64,000 bases of DNA from Adiantum capillus-veneris (taxonomy: Eukaryota > Streptophyta > Polypodiopsida > Polypodiales > Pteridaceae), in NCBI GenBank assembly GCA_014529385.2, contig CM043959.1, forward strand, positions 52,329,753 to 52,393,752, read 5' to 3'. This document shows, one piece after another, positions 52,104-62,939 of the stretch. A program made the translations under genes and the position numbers. How positions within the stretch are numbered: position 1 is the first letter of the stretch; each line of letters begins with the position of its first letter. Under the pieces are notes generated by a model that did not search any database, was not told where the DNA came from, and worked only from the letters and a program-made list of their open reading frames with translations.

Positions 52104-52298
52104 TCATGAACCAATCAATTTTGGCAATGAATAACTGAATATGTATTACAATGGGGGCAAGGGGGTCACATATATACCACCTCATCAGTAAAGTGTCCTA
52201 CCCAGACTTTGACAAATAAGTAAAGTAAATACCTAAAAGCCAAAATAAATAATGGCATCACTTTGGGCAATTTACTTGAGATGCCAAAACTCTTAACA
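52030..52298 (-). repeat. Terminal repeat (3' LTR side), outer end uncertain
   Basis: Matches 54104-54375 from TGTTAAGAG through the (GA)n at 52052-52101. Beyond the microsatellite the two copies diverge, so the outer border is approximate. A short purine run (CAGAGAGGG, minus) precedes it as a possible PPT. Confidence 0.65.
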
Positions 52299-52828
52299 CC
52301 CTCTCTGTAGCTCACAGTGGACATAAATAGTGAGATAAGAAGCTACCATGGACACCTCAGTAGAGGTACCTTCCACTAGATAAACCTCGGTTTGCTACCC
52401 TCAACTTTGTTCCTTAGAAGAATGCCATCTTGAGCATCCATTGCCTTTTAGGAAATTTGAATTGTAGACCACACTACGCCCAAGGATCCCTATTCGTGAA
52501 CTGTGAACACATCATGTCCAAAATACTCCAAGATAATGAACTATGGAACACATCATGTCCATAATCCGACCATCAACAATGGATTGGAGCACTCATCTAT
52601 AGTGTTTTAGATACGTCTTGATTGGTTCCTATCAGATGCATGTGCCTTGAAATCCAACTCGCGTGTTCAAACATTGATAACTTGAACTCCAACACAAGGG
52701 TCCGATTAATTATAGGGAGCAGTGCTTGCCCCTCTCTGCCACTCATAAGCCTCTCTCTGGTTGAAGCTGGTGGCAGCACTGGTCTCCATGTGACTAGAAG
52801 GCAAGAGTCCTTGCCAAAGTAGACTCCA

Positions 52829-53800
52829 TTACACCAACAAACTCTTTGTTGTCCTTCCCTGAGTCACTATCACTGCTTTCCTTTTTATGCTTGCTTTTTT
52901 TTTACCTTTGTCCTTTGTAGAGAGTATTTCATTTGATCTGCAATCTTTAGCCAAATGACCACGCTTTTCACAATTGTAACAACAATTTTGGGTCTTCTTT
53001 CTAGAATCCAAAGCAACAAGTGCTTCAGAAATCTAAATTTTGCCTTGAGTTATCACCACTCCTCAATGAGAAAAGAGCTGAGATCATCAAGTTTCATCTT
53101 TTCCTTTGTGATTTGTAGCCTAAGTTTCTTAAACACCGCTTCATACGCTCAGGCAACTTCTTGCAACTAAGTAAGTACTGGTCAATGCACTTTTTATTGC
53201 CGATAGTTGATCATGAATAACTTTAGCCTTCATGGAAAAGGGTTCCATGAAACTTCCTCGTGGAAGCTGGATGGCAAATAACTGTCCAAGAAGGGTGACT
53301 GCTCGCATCGCAGAATCCCAATCAAACATTCCAACGAGCTTGAATCACAAATCGTTGGCACTCTTAAAAGTTTGAATGGTTGGAGAAATGTCCTTTGAAA
53401 GAGATTTTGCAATGGTCGACATTGTCTTCCCATTAGCAACACCCCAATCGACACACGATTTGAGATACTCGTCATCTTGAAGACGGGTGTACCTATTGCT
53501 AGGATCCCTTGTAGGACGGGGCTCCGAGCCGTCGAAATGTCCAATAAGCCTTTCCGAGAGAACCAAAGTCACGTAATCAAGTTCCAATGGGCGTAGTTAT
53601 TGCTATTCAATTTGTCGTTGGTGCTCGAGCAGGGGGGGGGGGGGGGGGGGGGGGGGGGTGTTGGGGCATGTTGAAGTTGCAAGATCTAAGCTTAGCACCT
53701 TCTCGCACTCCAAAAGAGGGCCGCACAATCTCCAAGCCGCTTTTGTTGTCCTTCTCTAAAGCTACAATTTTTTGCTTCTTCCAAGCCACTCCTCAAGGCT
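52829..53800 (-). pseudogene. Copia gag relic with CCHC zinc knuckle and poly(G) expansion
   Basis: Minus 53787-53607 starts MAWKKQK and runs into a poly-Pro stretch coded by a 27-base C/G run (53632-53658). After a frame change come NSNNYAHW, LSERLIGHFDGSEPRPTRDP and TMSTIAKSLSKDI, as in copia gag (UBN2-like: NY..W ... L.GH.DG). Then FDWDSAMRAVTLLGQLFAI follows (53329-53270). The C-terminal knuckle is CYNCEKRGHLAKDC (about 52985-52940), followed by a Lys-rich tail. Several frame changes mean it is no longer translated as one protein. Confidence 0.82.
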
Positions 53801-54090
53801 CGGCATGACCCTATTATGGGTTCCAATCTCCTCGCTCCAAATCGCTGCTCAAAGCCCGGTCACAAAATTTGGCTCTTTACTTTGTGGCCGACTATCGCCC
53901 TCCAGTGAGGCCCTTAGCAACCCACCTCAAGGTGGATCCTAACTCCGGTAGGCAACGATGGAGTCACAAAACGCAGTACCGTTTTAAAACACTGTTGCCA
54001 GGAGGGAACCAACGAGTAGCGTTGGCGATGTCGCGGGAGGTGAGCCTCTTCATGGGCTCTTTTTCTCAATTTGCTCTACTCCACGCCAAG

Positions 54091-54103
54091 GGCTTTGATA
54101 TCA
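54091..54103 (-). other. Degenerate primer-binding site
   Basis: Minus-strand TGATATCAAAGCC next to the LTR edge ...TTGACA; it differs from TGGTATCAGAGCC by two transitions. Confidence 0.7.
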
Positions 54104-54130
54104 TGTCAAGCATAGAGACCAAGGAGTGAG

Positions 54131-54204
<74 letters not shown>

Positions 54205-54375
54205 TCCTGAACCAATCAACCTAAGCAATGAATAACTGAATTGTGTATATAATGGGGGATCACATATATATTCCCTACCAAGACTTGGACAAATAAGTAA
54301 AATAAATACCTAAAAGCCAAAATAAATAATGGGATCACTTTGGGTAGTTCACTTGAGATGCCTAAACTCTTAACA
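54104..54375 (-). repeat. Terminal repeat (5' LTR side) with internal (GA)n
   Basis: On the minus strand it runs TGTTAAGAG ... GCTTGACA, with a (TC)n of about 69 bp (54134-54202) inside. Confidence 0.75.
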
Positions 54376-54852
54376 CCCTCCCCCCAAGCACTAACCGACG
54401 ACAAGTGCATGTTGATGCCAAGTGTCATGCTCTATTACAAAGAAAGTAGTGTCTTCAGAGCTGGTGGAAAAGCACTCTCTATCTAATCTCTTCTCAATGA
54501 TCACCATGATGCCCTGCTCTCGCCCAAAAGAACTCCAAGGCTCCTTCCTATCTCTAAAAGCTGTGGCAGAACTCTCAAGAGGAGACTTGTAATGTCCCTG
54601 TAATGGCAAGACCCTTGCCTAGGCTAGAGAGTTCCATGTCCTATCTCCACCTGTAAAGGTAGTAAAAAGCTATGCTTCAATCCATGGAGGCTATGTGCCA
54701 AGGCCTCATCTGCTTAATTCACAACCTCTCCCCATAAGAAAACATCCACATTCCCAATGGACAGCCTACTTGGAAAAGGATTCCTAGAGGTAGTCTCTAA
54801 GTTGTCTACCTACTAAGCTGTAACCAACCCACTTGCAGACCAAGCAACAAGA

Positions 54853-54889
54853 CATGAATCATGAATCATGAATCATGAATCATGAATCA
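54853..54889. repeat. Heptanucleotide repeat (ATGAATC)5
   Basis: Five tandem units of ATGAATC/CATGAAT, perfect over about 37 bp. Confidence 0.95.
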
Positions 54890-56328
54890 CATAACAAGTG
54901 TCTGCTGACAATTTGGCATCAACAGTAACACCACCAAAATCCATGTGAAGTCATACCACCAAAAAAAAAAACTCAATAAATAGAGATGAAAACGTGTGGG
55001 GCGGAATGGAGGGGCTGCAGACCACGGTGTGAGATGTTGGAGGTGGTGCAGGCTTAAGGCTGCAATGATGGGGGTAAGCAACACAGACATGGATGAGGTC
55101 ACCCCCATAGAGAGGAGGGGGGGATACACGAGGATAATCTAAACCGTGGATTTCCCATCATGAACCCCATCTCAGCTAGAGTGCACCAAAGCAACGCCTC
55201 CGATGAAAACACCTAACCAGGAATGGAGTGAGGAATATTTGTTGAAAGTCTGAGCCCAATGAAGACACAAAGAGAATCACTGATACGAAAAATCTTACCT
55301 TCAAATAGTGCCCCATTGAATGTAACCCGGAGGAGTCAATGAAGGGTGACCCACTAGGATTACCCGTAACAATGGCAGTTTACCAGAGTCTGGAACCATA
55401 TGGCTTGCTCAATCGACACCGGCCCTACAACCGATGAAAATGAAACAGGGAACTGATTCTACCACCTTACAACTGCCTCAAGGACCCACTAGCACAATAA
55501 AAGGAAAAAACTTCGAAGGTAGCAGCCAGCCTCTGTCAATTCACATTATGAGTACTCCTTGCCATAAGTCTTGCATGTCTACCCTAATGACATCCATTTT
55601 AATGATTCTAGTACTTCCAATCCTTATTTGACAACCACTCAGAACTTATGGAGTAAAAAATACACGTAGCATCATTAATGTACAGATGTTCTGCAGTCCG
55701 TTATGCACATATGAATGGCTTGTGCTATAGAGAAGAAAGCTTTAATAAAAGTTGTTGAGACAAACAATGATGTGCATAGCTTACAGATACATCATTCAAA
55801 ACATCAGTAATACAAACAACCTCACTAAAATGATTATTCTCAAAACAGTTCTCCAAAAGACTACAACGTCGATTGACAGTATATTATACACTATTGGACC
55901 TTTGTAATCTTGTAGAGGCGCATTAATGCCTTCACCTCCTTTTATAATTACTCTACCAAGACCCTTATCATGCACAACAAAATGCGCCGTTTCCATGGTC
56001 TTCAAATCTCTAGCAAGTTTGTTACTGTTGGGAAACCATGGTCCTCTGGTAAGGGAACATTCCCAGGTCGCACAACAAGCACGGCCCTCAAACCTGGCTC
56101 ACAGATCAAAGAAGCGAAGTACTGATAAACTGCCTTTCATGAGATTTTATTTTTTTTTTTGGGGGGTGGGGATCCACTGAAAAGAGAGAGAAATGTACCA
56201 GCCTCCTTTGCTGCCATTGCTTCTTGTAGCACATCTGTTGCAAAGACAATCTGAGATGGCTCATCCACCCCAACAGAGAGGAAAATCTCTTTGTAGCTTT
56301 TGGGTTCTCGCTTGTTCCTGAAGATAAT

Positions 56329-56331
<3 letters not shown>
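54890..56331. other. No gene recognised
   Basis: Short ORFs on both strands without motifs. No LTR or RT text was seen. It ends at the (TC)n that borders the LINE. Confidence 0.45.

Positions 56332-56407
<76 letters not shown>
56332..56407. repeat. (TC)38 microsatellite at the LINE 5' border
   Basis: A pure CT/TC tract of 76 bp, directly followed by the GC-rich LINE leader. The + strand (LINE sense) is the TC strand. Confidence 0.97.
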
Positions 56408-56415
<8 letters not shown>

Positions 56416-56869
56416 TGCCCTGCACCCCCCTGCCCTGCTCGCGCAGCCCCGCAGCCCTGCGCTGCTCTGCCCTGCTCGCGCACCCCCGCTGCCCCCCTGC
56501 CCTGCTCGTGCAACCCCGCAGCCCTGCGCTGCACTGCGCTGCACCCACGCACCCGCTGTCCTGCCCTGCTCGTGCGCTCTCGCACTCTCCCCCCCCCCAC
56601 GCACGCTGCACGCTGCCAACCTTTACCCCCCTCCCCCCTCCTTCACCAACCTTTACCCCCCTCCCCCCTCCTTCACTTTTGTTTTCAAGGCGCGCGCGCA
56701 CACACACACACACAGCTGAACATATTGAGGGCACCTGGCCACACCGCCCCACGCTCCGCCACTCGTCGCGATCGCCGTCAGTGTGGGTGCACACGTACAT
56801 CCAGTGCCGCGCCTGCTGCTAGGGTGGGTGCACACACGCATCTAACCCCCTTGCGGACGGCGATCAAAC
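56408..56869 (+). other. GC-rich LINE leader with imperfect tandem repeats
   Basis: It is very C-rich on the + strand, with loose repeats of CCCTGCCCTGCTCG and GCAGCCCTGCGCTG (56410-56580) and a two-unit repeat CAACCTTTACCCCCCTCCCC (56619-56680). The composition contrasts sharply with the AT-rich surroundings. It may act as the internal promoter region of the LINE (inference). A short (CA)n lies at 56700-56714. Confidence 0.6.
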
Positions 56870-57766
56870 ATGAGGAAGACGAACAAAAAAGCCGACCCCT
56901 TAGAGGATGCCATTCGAAAATGCAAAGAGGAAATGACGGAGACCATCACCAAGATGAACCGCAATCTCTAGGGCACAATAAACATTCTCGAAGGACGTGT
57001 GCTGATCCAAGAGAGCAAGATAAGCACGCTGGAAGATCGAGTGACGACCCAAGAGGAAGAGATCACGTCACTCAAGAAAGAACTCGCCGAAGCCCGATCA
57101 AGAAACACACTGGAAGAGGGCGAACTACAACCCTCAGTAATTGAAGAAATCAACACGATCAAGGAACAAGTATGGGCCATTAAAGAGGGAGAAGAACAGC
57201 ACAAAGAAATGACGACTTCTTGGGTGGATGTTCTTACCAAAACCCAACAATAGGCGGATGAAGCCGAGAAATGGATCAAGGTGGCCAAGAAAGGAAAAGA
57301 CAAGGAGATAACGCCCACGTCCACACCCAACAACATCATTAACCAGACACTAGAGGAGGAGCACGGGAGAAGGGTGCGCGCTTTACATGTGAGAATTTGC
57401 GGTCTTAAAGACAAAGGCAATGTGGACGAAGAAGTAAAAGAACTCACAGCCTTGATGGGGATTCATGAGCCGACACACACAAGGGCATGGAGAGTGGGCA
57501 ACATAAAGAAAAATGGAGGCAGTGGAGAAACCTCAAAAGAAAGAGCACTCATCCTCCGTTTTCCCTCCATGGAAGCAAAGAAGTCATTCTTGAAGAAAAG
57601 ACCAACTCTTAAAGAGACTGGCATCTTTCTTGGGGACGATCTCACCCTCTCGCAGATCGCTCATATGCAGGAAGTAATGCCGGAGATTAGAGAGGCAAGG
57701 GGAAAAGGCAAGATCGCTTTTTACCGAGACGGAAAAGTGGTAATACTTGAGCGACGCTCCACATGA
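56870..57766 (+). pseudogene. LINE ORF1 (coiled coil plus L1-ORF1-like RNA-binding domain), two in-frame TAG stops
   Basis: From ATG at 56870 one frame runs 298 codons to TGA at 57764, broken only by TAG at 56969 and 57251. Residues about 40-100 form a heptad-rich coiled coil (ISTLEDRVTTQEEEITSLKK). Residues about 165-295 contain VRALHVRICGLKD, TRAWRVGN, RALILRFPSMEAKKSFL and GKGKIAFYRDGKVVI, which has the order and spacing of the L1 ORF1 RRM-like (transposase_22-type) domain. Such proteins bind LINE RNA as a chaperone. No CCHC knuckle was seen. Both stops could derive from CAG codons by a single C-to-T change. ORF2 follows 21 bp after. Confidence 0.8.
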
Positions 57767-57787
57767 CGGTGCGAGACTTATGGGACC

Positions 57788-60700
57788 ACACTCAAAGTAG
57801 CTGCCTGGAACTGCAATGGATCTATGCGTCTTGATGTGGGTTGAGGATAGCTTTACTCGAAGAGACGTCATCTTCTACTCTGAGACACACCAGGCCCCTG
57901 GGCAATCCATGCCTCACATCAGTGGATATAGGTGGAAGACAACCTACAGACAGGAGACACGCTCAGAGCACAGAGGGCGGGGCTCGGGAGGAGTGACAGT
58001 GTTATATAGAGAGGATCTGCAGCCACTGATACATATAGCCCGCAGGGACGAGCAGGCTAGGTACATGTGGGTGAGACTGAAAGCAGAGACAGGCAAATAC
58101 CTCTATCTAGCTATTTGTTACTTTCCCCCGAGTACATTAGTTTATGCACCACCCAGAGGACAGTCCCCTTTCTCTATTTTGGATGATGACATATGGGAGT
58201 TCTCTAGGGACGGTGACATTATCATCCTCGGGGACTTCAATGCTAGGACTCCCCATCACCAGGCAGTGTTTTATGATACTTCAAAGGAGATGCTAAGAGA
58301 GATAGATGTGGCAGAGACGGGCCTTTCCAGACTATCACACGATATGGAATATACTGAGTATGGGCGACACCTGATTGACATGGGCACTGCACATGGATTG
58401 GCCATCTTGAACGGCCTACAGAGATTTCCTGCTGCGGGAGGCTTTACATGCTTCCCACACAGACATGGAGCCAGCACGGTGGACTATGTCATGGCACAAC
58501 CAAATCTCATCTCTAGTATCGAGGATCTCACAGTTGGGCCCAGACCGGTCGGGGTGGCGGTGGATCATGCTCTGGTGTCAATGACCATCTCCTTCCATTT
58601 CAGTGCAGCACACAGGCCACGAGTAGCAGCCCCTACTCGCTACACATTCACAAGGGAGACGGACTCTGTATACATGGACGGAATCTACAGACGCCTATGC
58701 ATTGAGGACCTGGGGCGACCTCTGGAGGAGCTAACTACTATACTGACACAGACATTACATGAGGCAGCAGCTGAAGCATACCCACACACCCAGCCTGAGC
58801 AGAGCCGCCGATTTGGGAGCATGCCTCAGAACAGCTGGTACGATGAGGAGTGCCGCCAGACTAGAGCCAGACTTTAGAGGGAGGTGTTGGGGGACGTCAC
58901 TCACAGACAGTCACAGATGGACTTCCAACGCCTGGTGCGACGTAAGAAGCGGGCTTTTTTGGCTAGACTCGAGCAGGATCTATATCAGCTATTCTTGAGT
59001 CAAGACTCGCGTGAGGCGTGGCGGCTCTTTCATGAGCAGTCCCCCCCCCCCCCTGCTATTTCCTCCATAGAGACCTGGGGTCAGTACGCATCATCTTTGT
59101 ACACAGTACCTGGACAGCCGCCCCTCCCCAACCCCCCGGACCCATGCCCACATACATGTGTCTTTTTCACTGCTGAGATGGTGAAGGAAGCCATTGATAG
59201 GATGAAGACTGGGAGAGCATACGATCATGAGGGCCTAGTAGCTGAGCATTTCATGCATGCCAAAGGCCTACTAGCAGAGCTTCTGGCAGTTATGTTTAAC
59301 CATGCCATGTGTGAGGGCCTACCGGACACTTGGAGCCTATCTACAATCGTACCTATCTTCAAATCAGGAGACCCCATGGACCTTGGGAATTATCGCACTA
59401 TTATGATTGGACACACACTAGCACGGTCGTATGCATCCATTCTTGAGCAACAGCTGAGTAGATGGGCAGAGAGGGAAGGAATACGTGCAACTGGGCAGGC
59501 AGGATTCAGGAGAGGCTTCTCTACTCTTGACCATATCCTAGCACTCAGGGCCATCATCGAGGAAGGCAGATCTCATGGGAGACGGATCTATTGTAGCTTT
59601 GTGGACTTCCGCAAAGCTCTCGACACGGTACCCAGAGCTAGACTAATGCGCAGATTACAGGAAATGGGAGTACCCACAGAACTCATTTGGGGGATCATGG
59701 CATTGTACAGATCAGTAGTAGGGCATGTACGCACCCCGGAGGGACTTTTTACACCGGTTCACTCCACTATTGGGGTGAAGCAGGGCTGCCCGCTCTCTCC
59801 CACTCTTTTCGGTATGTATGTGGATGAGATTTCTGACTACATTGACAGCGATGGGGATAAAGGTGCTCAGTTGGCAGGGACATGGATTCCACTTTTGTTA
59901 TATGCTGATGACATAGTGTTGATCTTTGAATCCCCAGAGGGAATGCAACGTCAATTGGATGCTCTGCATACGTTTGCCCACGAAAGTGGTTTGTCTATCA
60001 ACCTGGGTAAAACCAAGGTTATGGTGTTTAATACCACCCCACAGTGGATCAGGAGGTCAGCACCTACACTCACATATGGCCAGGAGACTGTGGAGTACAC
60101 AGACGCTTACACTTACCTTGGAGTGGTTTTTAGCGGACCTACATTCTCACTCAGAAGAGCAGCAGAAACCAGACTTACTAGAGCCCACGCAGCATTGGGT
60201 AGATTGGAGAGGATGTGTTCGCAGGTTCAGTTTCAGGAGCCCCGGACGAAGCTCTGGCTCTTTGACACCTTGGTGGCTTCAGCATTGCTCTATGGAACTG
60301 AGATATGGGGACCTTCACTGGATCACCACAGGAGGACGGGTCGCTCAGACGGATGGGGGAACATGGAGAAACCTCTCGTCTCTATGATCTTGAGGCTCAT
60401 TAGAGCCAAGGCATCAGTACCACGGGCCATTATCCGAGCAGAGCTAGCGGCCCCCCCACTTGTGGTGGAGGCGCTCACCAGATCAGTCTCCTTCATAAAC
60501 CGCACATGGGCACTTCCTAGAGACAGATATGCTCGCATAGCACTTGAATCCTCTCGACAGTTAGCCATACAAGGAGATACAACATGCTGGTATGGGGAGA
60601 TGACATCATGGTTTCAGGCACATGGGTTCAGCATAGACCGGCTGCCACCATTCCATTACTCATTGGATGCACCATCTCTCACCCTTACACAGTCAAAGAT

Positions 60701-61469
60701 CACCAAGCTCATACGCCAAGACCTGACCCAGCTAGACACCAGAAGGACATGGATACAACTAGCACAGGAATTGGGCACGAAGATGGCTTTTTACAAAGAC
60801 CACCTTCTCCAGCTTACGAAAGATGGTTTTGTGGCGAGACCCAGATACATGGATACCCACTTGTCTCATGGGATACGATGTGCTATTGGCCAGTTACGCA
60901 CATCTTCTCACCAGTTGCGGATTGAGACTGGGAGATACAACGGAGTACCAGCAGAGGACAAGACATGACCCTTGTGTAACATGGAACCTGAGATAGAGAT
61001 ACACTATACATGTCGCTGCCCCATCTACTACGAGATACGAGGCCGCTTCCATTGCTTGTTCAGAGAAGGTTTTGGACCACTCTCAAGAGTCATGGGATAC
61101 GAAGAACAGAGATGTCTGGGTTTGTTCTTGCTCGAGCTGCGCAGACACAGAGATAGCCTGATGAATGGCGAGGCTAGCCAGTCTCAAAATCGGATCACAG
61201 ACTTCTTCAGAGCAGACACGGGACAGCCGCAAGAGCCACTCCCACAGCAAAGCTCCCCCTCGTCTCACACCAGAGGCACACTGATTGACCGAGCGATTGA
61301 ATTGGGGAAATCCAGGCGTCCGCAACTGCGAAGAACTACACAGCATCGACGGAGGATACGACAGAAAATTCGGAGCACGCTGGCCAGGCATGCACGACGC
61401 CCGGTTAGACTACTAACCATGGAGGAAATTGATGAGATTTGCCAACGATTGATGCTAGATCTCTTGTGA
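57788..61469 (+). pseudogene. LINE ORF2: endonuclease - reverse transcriptase - Cys/His tail
   Basis: The endonuclease starts LKVAAWNCNG (57791-57820). After a one-base frame change near 57838 the frame runs on with DVIFYSETH, IIILGDFNART (about 58220-58250), STVDYVMA and DHALVSM, the APE-type endonuclease motifs. TAG at 58875 interrupts the linker. The RT domain follows: IVPIFKSGDPMDLGNYRTI, GQAGFRRGFSTLDHI, FVDFRKALDTVPR, GVKQGCPLSPTLFGMYVDEI, YADD at 59901-59912 and INLGKTKVMVF. The tail carries *PLCNMEPEIEIHYTCRCP. Here TGA at 60966 stands where the first Cys of a CPLC motif is expected. The same frame continues to 61469 with an Arg-rich end. It is catalytically complete on paper but interrupted. 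Confidence 0.92.
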
Positions 61470-61685
61470 TTCAGCTATCCCAACAAGCCGCCCATTTTTT
61501 GCTTAGTCTTTTGCTTGGTTCACATCGATCAACTTAGGACCCCATAGTATATATCTTTGTTTTGTACTATTGTTAGGTTATTTTGTTACTCTGACTTTGT
61601 ATCAGATCCACCACTTTGTAACTTTCGGGTCTCATAGGTCATTATGGCCTTTTGAAGACGTTAATATAACATTTCATTTCATTTC

Positions 61686-61688
<3 letters not shown>
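61470..61688 (+). other. LINE 3' UTR and ATTTC-repeat tail
   Basis: About 220 bp of non-coding DNA ends in ATTTCATTTCATTTCATTTC directly before the (TC)n. A short tandem repeat in place of poly(A) is a known tail form in some LINE clades. The final TTTC may overlap the TC target. Confidence 0.7.

Positions 61689-61734
<46 letters not shown>
61689..61734. repeat. (TC)n shared by two LINEs
   Basis: A 46-bp TC tract forms the 3' border of the first LINE and the 5' border of the second. Confidence 0.97.
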
Positions 61735-61736
<2 letters not shown>

Positions 61737-62100
61737 CAACAAAAAATGCAGCCGTTTTTTGACATAGTGGACAGCAGTTCACTCTTTTGATCATAACTTC
61801 TTCATCCGAACGCCGATTTGGGTGATCTATAGCCTCAATTGAAGAGCACGAAGCCCTCTACGCATTGATGTAAAGACAAAAAGTTTCAGAGTTAAGAAAG
61901 GCGTTTCTGTAACAGCATTTCCGAAGTGAACAAGTTCAAGGAAATTGACCCTCATCTCTTATTTTACATACAATGTCTTCCGGCACTCGCAAGGGTTCTC
62001 TTCTTTAACAAGGTCCACAACCATTGTGGAAAATGATGGTCCAAGATCTTCTAAGTGTGGAGATAGCAACACAACCACCCAACCAACGACATCGGAAACC

Positions 62101-62859
62101 ATGATCATGGCATACTTGGTATCATTGCAAGAGACCGTAAACAAACAAGGCGAAGACTTACGAGCACTTGCAATGGAGAATGGCACACTAAGGGTACTTG
62201 TGGTTGAGAATGAGAATCTCAACAGGACACTTGAGATGCAAACAGCACATTTGATGCAACTTGAAGAGGAAGTCAAGGAATGTAAACGCTCTCTTGTAGA
62301 CTTGAATGCTTTGAAGGAGCGGATGAGCAAAGTAGAGCATGACCATGTATTGAAAGAGGAGAAATTTGACACCATGAGCCGGGATGTATGTGACATGAAA
62401 AATGTATGCACAAACAAGTCTTGGGCTGATGTATGTGGTAGTAATGTGGTTTCTAATTCCTCACTCATGCAAGATATGGCTCAAACGAAGAATGTTGAGA
62501 ATGTGGATGTGGAGGAGTTGAAGGAACGGGAGCGACGTTCCAAGAACATTGTTATTCGTGGAATTCTCGAAGAGAAGCTAGAGACACCTCCTTCTCTTGC
62601 CATTGTTATTGAAGATTTCTTCAAAACCCACTTTGGCATGTCCGGAGTTATGGTCTATGGAGCACATAGAGTGGGGAAGCAAGGAGCTCCTCGCTCGGAA
62701 GAACGGCCAATTGTATGCACCATGCCGGATGAGACAAAGCGAAAGATTATCCTTGATAATAGTTGGATCTATTTGAGGGATACAAAATGTTTTGTATGTG
62801 AAGATCGCACTATTAAGCAACAAAATATGCGTCGCAAGGCATATGAGGAAAAGAATTAA
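62101..62859 (+). CDS. ORF1 of second LINE (coiled coil plus L1-ORF1-like domain)
   Basis: The frame is open from 61945 to 62859. The first in-frame ATG is at 62101 (252 codons). An ATG at 61973 in another frame (MSSGTRKGS) may be the original start, followed by a frame change near 62005. Residues about 1-110 are a coiled coil (ENENLNRTLEMQTAHLMQLE). A CTNKSWADVC linker follows. The last 110 residues hold RRSKNIVIRGILEE, FFKTHFGMSG, VYGAHRVGK, RPIVCTMPDETKRKIILDN and a KAYEE end, the L1 ORF1 RRM-like core with its R..G.HRVG signature. Expected role: RNA-binding chaperone of the LINE particle. ORF2 begins about 80 bp further on. Confidence 0.8.
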   Translation: MIMAYLVSLQETVNKQGEDLRALAMENGTLRVLVVENENLNRTLEMQTAHLMQLEEEVKECKRSLVDLNALKERMSKVEHDHVLKEEKFDTMSRDVCDMKNVCTNKSWADVCGSNVVSNSSLMQDMAQTKNVENVDVEELKERERRSKNIVIRGILEEKLETPPSLAIVIEDFFKTHFGMSGVMVYGAHRVGKQGAPRSEERPIVCTMPDETKRKIILDNSWIYLRDTKCFVCEDRTIKQQNMRRKAYEEKN

Positions 62860-62939
62860 AAAAACAAGGAGATCTCTCATGAAGAAAATGTGCCCAAGGA
62901 GGAGGCAAGTCCCTCGAGCAAATAGGGATGCGTGACCTA

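Larger units (their letters stand above)
52030..54375 (-). mobile_element. Gag-only Ty1/copia derivative with short LTRs
   Basis: A terminal repeat of about 270 bp occurs at 54104-54375 and, diverged, at about 52030-52298. On the minus strand both begin TGTTAAGAGTTT and contain a large (TC)n. The inner edge of the first is followed by TGATATCAAAGCC (54091-54103), two changes from the plant Met-tRNA PBS. The interior is only 1.8 kb and encodes copia-type gag, with no protease, integrase or RT. It resembles a small non-autonomous gag-only element. Confidence 0.75.
56408..61688 (+). mobile_element. Nearly full-length LINE (two-ORF, APE-type), flanked by (TC)n on both sides
   Basis: Parts in order: GC-rich leader 56408-56869, ORF1 56870-57766, ORF2 57788-61469, a 3' UTR of about 220 bp and a short tail of ATTTC repeats ending at 61688. 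ORF2 has an apurinic-type endonuclease, a reverse transcriptase with YADD and a Cys/His tail. Only four stops and one frame change separate it from intact reading frames, so it is young relative to the other relics. The (TC)n tracts at 56332-56407 and 61689-61734 touch both ends. Confidence 0.9.

Noticed and set aside
56261-57144. Overlapping 90-190-codon ORFs on both strands in the GC-rich LINE leader
   Set aside because: Open frames arise from GC-rich repeats without stops; content is low-complexity Pro/Arg/Ala and inconsistent between frames.
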